From assembly GCA_002779065.1 (NCBI GenBank), contig PEXL01000009.1, forward strand, positions 369 through 10,141: a DNA stretch of 9,773 nucleotides, in the 5' to 3' direction. Positions 5,309 to 9,773 of this stretch are shown here, in pieces (the first letter of the stretch is position 1; the number at the start of each line of letters is the position of its first letter). Origin of the DNA: Candidatus Diapherotrites archaeon CG08_land_8_20_14_0_20_34_12 (GTDB taxonomy: Archaea > Iainarchaeota > Iainarchaeia > Iainarchaeales > 0-14-0-20-34-12). The position numbers and the translations under genes were made by a program. The notes beneath the pieces are model-generated. The model made no database searches and was not told where the DNA came from. It saw only the letters and a program-made list of their open reading frames with translations.

Positions 5309-8300
5309 CCTTTTTCTTTTTTCTTGGAAGCAATTCAAAAATCAAATAAAGCAATGGGCCTATGCAGAACAGCAGCAGGGTGAAGAATATTATAAATAGC
5401 CATGCTGCTTTATTCAAATGTTTGAAACTTTCTTGTTTTAAGCAATCCAAAAGCATCAGCAACCAGAAGACAAAGCAAATAAGGAAAACCGCAAAAAGCA
5501 AAAGGAGGAAATTATAATCCTCTTCAGTCAGCGGAGGTATTGCTGTTTCTGAATGTGCTTCGGGAAGCTTTACCCCTAATTGGGTAAGCAATTCATCTAT
5601 GTTTACATCTCCGGATGCGATTCCAATTTTCTCCCCCTGCACAACTTCGCTGTTCAGCTCATAAACATCGTGCATCCATTGCTCCTGAGTTAGGTAATAT
5701 GTTTCAAGTGATGCCTCGACATTTGCAATCCCTAATAATTTATTATTTATTGCGAAAAGATTTGCTTCAACAGCATTGTAATCCTTCTGTCCCAAAAGCA
5801 AATTCGCGGATTCTAATAGGGATTTGGTTTCATCCAAATCATCCTTTAATTCTGTTTCTTCCGAGGGAGTTTCCAAATCAAAATTCAGTGAAACACCGAA
5901 TTGTTTTTTCATCTCTTTTATCTTTTTTTCATATTTCTTAGCAATCTGCTTGGAATCAGCAGAGTATTGTTCCAGCAGGCCTTGCATCTCATTTAGCAGG
6001 GAAGAATAAATTGATTCAGTGCTGCCCTTTAATGCCGCTGCTGTTTGCCCATTCAATGCCTTATTTTGTAAATATTCATTAGCAGCGCCTTGCAAAGACA
6101 AAAGCTCTTTATCTAAAGAAAGAGAAAGATTTGCATAAGGCCTTGGGGAATAAACGTACTCAACCAAAACATTATTGAATTCCTTATTCAAATCCGCTAT
6201 AAACATGGGCTTTATTGATTGGTTAAGGTCAATACTTCTGGGCATTATTTTAAGCAGTTCTCTTTTGAAATCCCTAGCATGTGCTGCAGTATACAAAGTT
6301 TTCAAATCGCTGTTCCACAGCTGATTATAATCCAAAACCGCATAGGTGCCGTAATTCAATTCAAGGCCGGTATCTAAATTTTCCCCACTATAAAAAAGCC
6401 AATCTGAGGGATATGAAGGCGGGAACTGCTCATACATCCTTATCTGCCTGGGTTCTGAATTAAGGAACCAGTCGTTTACATTGTGCCCCCATGTGGAATC
6501 TACCGGCAGCCAGCCATATTTTTGCAGAAGGAACTCTGTCCTTGCGTGCAATTCTGCTGAATTATTTTCCAGCGCAAGCACAGATACATATTTTGCAGGC
6601 GCATCAGAGGCCCTTAGCAGAGCTGTGTACAAACAGGAATAACCATGGCATACCCCTTTTTTTGTTTGCAGTGTTTTAACCGCACCGCCTGCCTCGCCCT
6701 CTCCCGCATACTGGTAGTTTATGTTTCTGGTAACCCAATCATATTCTTTTTGTGCAATAACATAAGGATTAGATTCCTGCTTTACTATATCCTTTGCTTT
6801 ATTTATTATAGATTGGCCCTCGGATTCAACGCATTCAAACTGCGAAAGGAAATCATCATTCGCATAAGGTACTTTGGCTAATGCATTGAAATCCACATAA
6901 TCAAAATAATTCACATTAAAAAGCAGAACAAGGAAATTGGAATCTATCTCTTTTTTCTCGCCTATTTGCAGGGAATCGACATACCAGGAAGCCCAGATAT
7001 TGCCATAAGAATCCTCTTTTATTTCAATTGGCTCAATTGAAGAGCCCTCATATTTCACAAACTGGTTTGGGGCATAATCTTTAATGAAAGGCACTTTTAC
7101 ATTGATTGCACTGATTGTGCTGTCATCCTTGTTCTCAAGGTGCAATTTATGCGTGATGCGGTAAACCATTGGTTTGGAAAGCGCGAATTTCAATTCATTT
7201 TCAATGCTGCGCACCACTTCAAAAGAGGCAGACAATTCATTGGAAAGCAGAATACTGAATTTATCCTTCATGCCTGCGATTTTAATAAAATATTTGTCTG
7301 CAGGCAAAGGCTTTGCAGGGATAAATTTTAATGTTGTGTTATCAACCAGCACCATGCCTGCAACCACTTCCCCCTTGCTGTTTGTTACAAAATCAAAGGA
7401 AATGTTTTCAGCAACAGGTTTGTTGAAACCTATTTCGACTATTGGCTTCTCTGTCCTTATAAAAGAGCCTTCTGCAGGGGTGATGGATACTACTTTGAAG
7501 GGAACATCCAAAGGGTTTTTTGGAACATCAAAGGCTTCAGAAGATTCCTCAAACTTTATTTCACTTACCTCAAAGCCCCCTTCACTATATTCGTTTCCTG
7601 TGCGTGTTAACTGAACATCAGTTTCTAAAATTTGCCCTTTCTTTATGAAACCATTAATATCCTGCATTGTTTCAATTTTTTCTGAAGTATTAAATGCTGT
7701 GAAAGAAAAAGTGAATTCTCCATCGGCAAACCCGTACAATTTTATGTTATATTTTCCTTCAAACAAGGCTGGAGTTGAGATTAACTGCAATTCATCGTTT
7801 TTGAACGGAGCAGAACAGAACACCTCTTCCCCTTCGCATAAAACATCCTTTGTTTCAGGGCTCACACCGAATTTCCTTCCAAATGGGTCAGTTATCACCA
7901 TATACAAAGGCGAATTCTTTACAACAAAACCAGAACCAATAGGAAACTGTGAAATCACTTCCTTTGCCTGCTGCACATTAATAGGAAGCTGGCCATTAGC
8001 AGCTTTTGAAATAATTTTCTTGGCAATATCCTTCTTCTTGTCATCAGAAACATAATTCAAAATGCTTGGGTCGGGAGCTGACTGCAATGCCTGCCCTGAA
8101 GCACCAATGCTTATGCCTAAAACATGGTCAACTAGTTGGTCATCAAGCATTACGCTTGCAATCAATGTTTTGTTCTGAACATTTGTTCCATAGGTATTCC
8201 AAGTGGATTCCATTGTTTCTGCAAGCTGTGCATTGCTCTGGGCAAGCTGCGCCTGCCATTGCTTTAATTCAAGTTCACCCTTCTCGGATGCACCCTGCAA

Positions 8301-8984
8301 AATAACTGTTCCGGCTTTAGTGATTGCCAAAGCAGCATGGCTGAAACCTGGCGGCAACACACTGGATAATGAAGAAAAACCGCTATCATAAAACGCAATA
8401 TCTGCATCAAGTTTTTCCTGAGAAGTGGCATAAGGATTTGAATGCACTGCGACCCAACCATTAAATGCATCGCCTGCATCCTTTAACGAAGCCGCAATAT
8501 TTATCCAATTAATTGCTTTCCCAACAGTATTTGACAAACCCTTAATATAGTTTTCATACTTAGGGTATTTTTTCAGCAAAGCTTTCTCTGCAGCTTCTGC
8601 CCCTTCGGCAAGCTGTTTCTCATACTCTGATTTTATTTTATCCTCTGCTTCATTCTGCATGAATTCAGGCACAACGCTTGTAAAAAAATCCTTCACCTTC
8701 TTCTTGGCAAGCTCATCCAACTGCATTTGAATCAATTGCTGGTTGAAGGGATCAGGCGGGACAACATCCGGCTCGGGATAAATGCACATGGCTTTTGAAA
8801 AATCCGTGCAATTATTTTCATTGCTTAAATTATTTGAAACAGAAGGCAGTTCATTTGAAGCGAAAAGCAGAGGGGATAGAAATAAAATAAAAAAGAATGT
8901 GAGAAATATAAAAGAATGGGGAAAATATTTTGAATCTATTTTGGTCTTATGTGCCAAAAATATGCTGTTTTTATAGTTCATCAT
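5301..8984 (-). CDS. Giant exported transglutaminase-domain protein with Ig-like and PLDc_N-like parts
   Basis: The protein has 1227 residues. A basic N-terminus and hydrophobic segment at 24-42 (signal peptide, likely cut after LLFA) export it. Residues 80-350 are mainly helical. Residues 355-430 form a beta domain with a Cys383/Cys390 pair. Residues 497-590 look like a Big_5-type Ig domain (VVSITPAEGSFIRTEKPIVE...IGFNKPV). Residues 738-835 are a transglutaminase-like domain with Cys779 (KKGVCHGYS), His813 (ELHARTEF) and Asp829 (LPVDSTWG), a complete Cys-His-Asp triad. Residues 990-1130 are helical/coiled-coil. Two membrane segments (1158-1180, 1194-1218) with LLDCL between and GPLLYLIFELLP after resemble the PLDc_N module; the tail is RKKKKVK. 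It probably crosslinks or cleaves cell-surface protein, outside the cell and anchored at the C-terminus. The substrate is unknown. Confidence 0.85.
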   Translation of the reverse strand: MMNYKNSIFLAHKTKIDSKYFPHSFIFLTFFFILFLSPLLFASNELPSVSNNLSNENNCTDFSKAMCIYPEPDVVPPDPFNQQLIQMQLDELAKKKVKDFFTSVVPEFMQNEAEDKIKSEYEKQLAEGAEAAEKALLKKYPKYENYIKGLSNTVGKAINWINIAASLKDAGDAFNGWVAVHSNPYATSQEKLDADIAFYDSGFSSLSSVLPPGFSHAALAITKAGTVILQGASEKGELELKQWQAQLAQSNAQLAETMESTWNTYGTNVQNKTLIASVMLDDQLVDHVLGISIGASGQALQSAPDPSILNYVSDDKKKDIAKKIISKAANGQLPINVQQAKEVISQFPIGSGFVVKNSPLYMVITDPFGRKFGVSPETKDVLCEGEEVFCSAPFKNDELQLISTPALFEGKYNIKLYGFADGEFTFSFTAFNTSEKIETMQDINGFIKKGQILETDVQLTRTGNEYSEGGFEVSEIKFEESSEAFDVPKNPLDVPFKVVSITPAEGSFIRTEKPIVEIGFNKPVAENISFDFVTNSKGEVVAGMVLVDNTTLKFIPAKPLPADKYFIKIAGMKDKFSILLSNELSASFEVVRSIENELKFALSKPMVYRITHKLHLENKDDSTISAINVKVPFIKDYAPNQFVKYEGSSIEPIEIKEDSYGNIWASWYVDSLQIGEKKEIDSNFLVLLFNVNYFDYVDFNALAKVPYANDDFLSQFECVESEGQSIINKAKDIVKQESNPYVIAQKEYDWVTRNINYQYAGEGEAGGAVKTLQTKKGVCHGYSCLYTALLRASDAPAKYVSVLALENNSAELHARTEFLLQKYGWLPVDSTWGHNVNDWFLNSEPRQIRMYEQFPPSYPSDWLFYSGENLDTGLELNYGTYAVLDYNQLWNSDLKTLYTAAHARDFKRELLKIMPRSIDLNQSIKPMFIADLNKEFNNVLVEYVYSPRPYANLSLSLDKELLSLQGAANEYLQNKALNGQTAAALKGSTESIYSSLLNEMQGLLEQYSADSKQIAKKYEKKIKEMKKQFGVSLNFDLETPSEETELKDDLDETKSLLESANLLLGQKDYNAVEANLFAINNKLLGIANVEASLETYYLTQEQWMHDVYELNSEVVQGEKIGIASGDVNIDELLTQLGVKLPEAHSETAIPPLTEEDYNFLLLLFAVFLICFVFWLLMLLDCLKQESFKHLNKAAWLFIIFFTLLLFCIGPLLYLIFELLPRKKKKVK
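5309..5325 (+). terminator. Pyrimidine/T-rich terminator for the plus-strand genes
   Basis: CCTTTTTCTTTTTTCTT directly follows the TAA at 5306-5308. Archaeal RNA polymerase terminates at oligo-T runs in the non-template strand, so this would end transcription from the MNT gene. The same bases encode the lysine-rich C-terminus of the convergent gene on the other strand. Confidence 0.45.
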
Positions 8985-9004
8985 ATGCCTTCATTTAATT
9001 TATT

Positions 9005-9012
9005 TTTTTATA
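9005..9012 (-). promoter_or_regulatory. TATA box for the giant transglutaminase gene
   Basis: Read on the minus strand, TATAAAAA is centred about 25 bases before the ATG at 8984. This predicts initiation at or next to the first codon and hence a leaderless mRNA. No clear GTGA or GGAG site precedes the tandem ATG ATG. Confidence 0.55.
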
Positions 9013-9082
9013 GAATTATTATAGGGAAGAAGTAATATTTTAAGCTATGCTAGCTAATAGAAAACCAGTAGGCATAATTCAA

Positions 9083-9773
9083 TTAGTAATTATCCTCGCA
9101 AAACTTTTTGGCAAACGGCAGCATCTGCATCAGATTTTCTGCATTGAAGGCATAACCTCTTTGTGCTTTTAAGATATCTCCAGCAAAACCATTCAGGAAA
9201 ATAGCCGCAAGCGAGGCATGCAGTAATTCATTCTTGCAAGCAAATGCAGCAATCAAGCCTGCAAGAACATCGCCTGTTCCGCCTGTGGTCATGCCTGCAT
9301 TTCCAGTAACATTGTGATAGATTAATTTGCCATCTGAAATGACATTAATGCCTGATTTTAGGGCAACAATGCAGCTGTATTTTTTGGCAAACTTCTTGGC
9401 ATTTTCTGCTGTTGCTTCTGCTTTAAACATTTTTTTAAACTCAGCAGCATGCGGAGTTATGGCACAATTCTTGGACAGCAATTTTTTGTCTGCAAGGTAA
9501 AGGGCAGAAGCATCCAGAATGAATTTTTTATGTTTGAAATTTTTTAAAAGAAAATTCAGCAGTTTTTTGTTTTTTGAATTTGCCTCAAGCCCTGGGCCAA
9601 TTAAAATAGAATCAGCCTTTTCAGCGAATTTCTTTGCATTTTTCAGGTTTGTTTCAGAAACAATAAATTCTGGAGAAGCTTTTTTAAGAATAGGAATATT
9701 TTCTTTAACAGAAAGCACATAAATCAAATCGCAGAATAAGGAAGCTGTTTTTGCCGCGAATACTGCAGAACCA
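9083..9773 (-). CDS. nnrD: ADP/ATP-dependent NAD(P)HX dehydratase, C-terminal part (5' partial)
   Basis: The frame is open to the window edge: before a spurious TTG at 9727 it continues as GSAVFAAKTASLFCD, so the gene starts outside. The visible 229 residues hold the ribokinase-like carbohydrate-kinase-related dehydratase domain: GPGLE (59-63), LDASAL (86-91, usually DADAL), TPHAAEF (106-112) and the nucleotide-binding GNAGMTTGGTGDVLAG (157-172) with its catalytic-type GTGD. The enzyme repairs hydrated NAD(P)H back to NAD(P)H using ADP or ATP. In many archaea it is fused to the NAD(P)HX epimerase (NnrE) at the N-terminus; whether that is so here cannot be seen. About 98 bases separate it from the next gene, which has its own TATA box, so the two are separately transcribed. 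Confidence 0.85.
   Translation of the reverse strand, partial: GSAVFAAKTASLFCDLIYVLSVKENIPILKKASPEFIVSETNLKNAKKFAEKADSILIGPGLEANSKNKKLLNFLLKNFKHKKFILDASALYLADKKLLSKNCAITPHAAEFKKMFKAEATAENAKKFAKKYSCIVALKSGINVISDGKLIYHNVTGNAGMTTGGTGDVLAGLIAAFACKNELLHASLAAIFLNGFAGDILKAQRGYAFNAENLMQMLPFAKKFCEDNY

Noticed and set aside
7174..8055. Long plus-strand open frames of 136-146 codons
   Set aside because: They are shadows of the giant minus-strand gene, with no start signals and no recognisable domains.
9043..9055. Small hairpin AGCTA-TGC-TAGCT after the NAD(P)HX dehydratase gene
   Set aside because: The 5-bp stem has no following T-run on the minus strand, so it is too weak to call a terminator.
9725..9727. 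TTG 9727 as the start of the NAD(P)HX dehydratase
   Set aside because: The frame continues upstream with family-like sequence (GSAVFAAKTASLFCD) to the window edge, so the gene is cut by the window.
1..9773. tRNA, rRNA, CRISPR array, insertion sequence or integrase gene
   Set aside because: I looked on both strands and saw no cloverleaf, repeat-spacer pattern, transposase or recombinase motif.

Overview
The window looks archaeal. It is AT-rich, it has TATA (box A) elements about 26 bases upstream of starts (with leaderless starts at 741 and on the minus strand at 8984), and it uses GTGA-type Shine-Dalgarno sites matching the archaeal anti-SD ...AUCACCUCC. It also carries archaeal-type families: SAM hydroxide adenosyltransferase, DUF2000, winged-helix nucleotidyltransferases and a small DUF7557-like protein. 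The lysine-rich proteins and giant secreted protein would fit a DPANN-type genome, but that placement is inference.

Layout, left to right. The plus strand opens with the 3' end of a small antitoxin-like gene (to 128), then a membrane-anchored or lipoprotein OB-fold protein (245-568). A type IV toxin-antitoxin-like pair follows: AbiEi-like winged-helix regulator (741-1385) and AbiEii-like nucleotidyltransferase (1382-2062). The pair sits behind a 25-bp perfect palindrome overlapping its TATA box, and is followed by a small reading frame with an in-frame TGA at codon 4 (2101-2277). Then come a SAM hydroxide adenosyltransferase (2303-3100) with DUF2000 (3115-3537), a BASS/SBF-type transporter (3602-4513) and a winged-helix MNT-type nucleotidyltransferase (4627-5244). 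The last is followed by a 30-residue remnant that looks like the start of its HEPN partner (to 5308). On the minus strand, a 1227-residue exported protein (5301-8984) carries an Ig-like domain, a transglutaminase domain with a complete Cys-His-Asp triad, and a PLDc_N-like C-terminal membrane hairpin. Upstream of it is the C-terminal part of an NAD(P)HX dehydratase (9083 to the window end), which runs off the window.

The most interesting structure is around the AbiE-like pair. Just before its palindrome (644-693) lies a broken copy of the first 17 codons of the SAM hydroxide adenosyltransferase gene, whose intact version starts immediately after the cassette (2303). The copies are 36/50 identical in DNA and 13/17 in protein, and 7 of the 11 differing codons are synonymous, so they look like two alleles that diverged as functional genes. 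The cassette therefore appears to have entered the 5' end of this gene, leaving the old start on the left and a working gene on the right. No recombinase gene is visible. A second nucleotidyltransferase-based toxin-antitoxin remnant (MNT with decayed HEPN) lies 2.5 kb downstream, so this is a region with a history of defence or toxin-antitoxin turnover.
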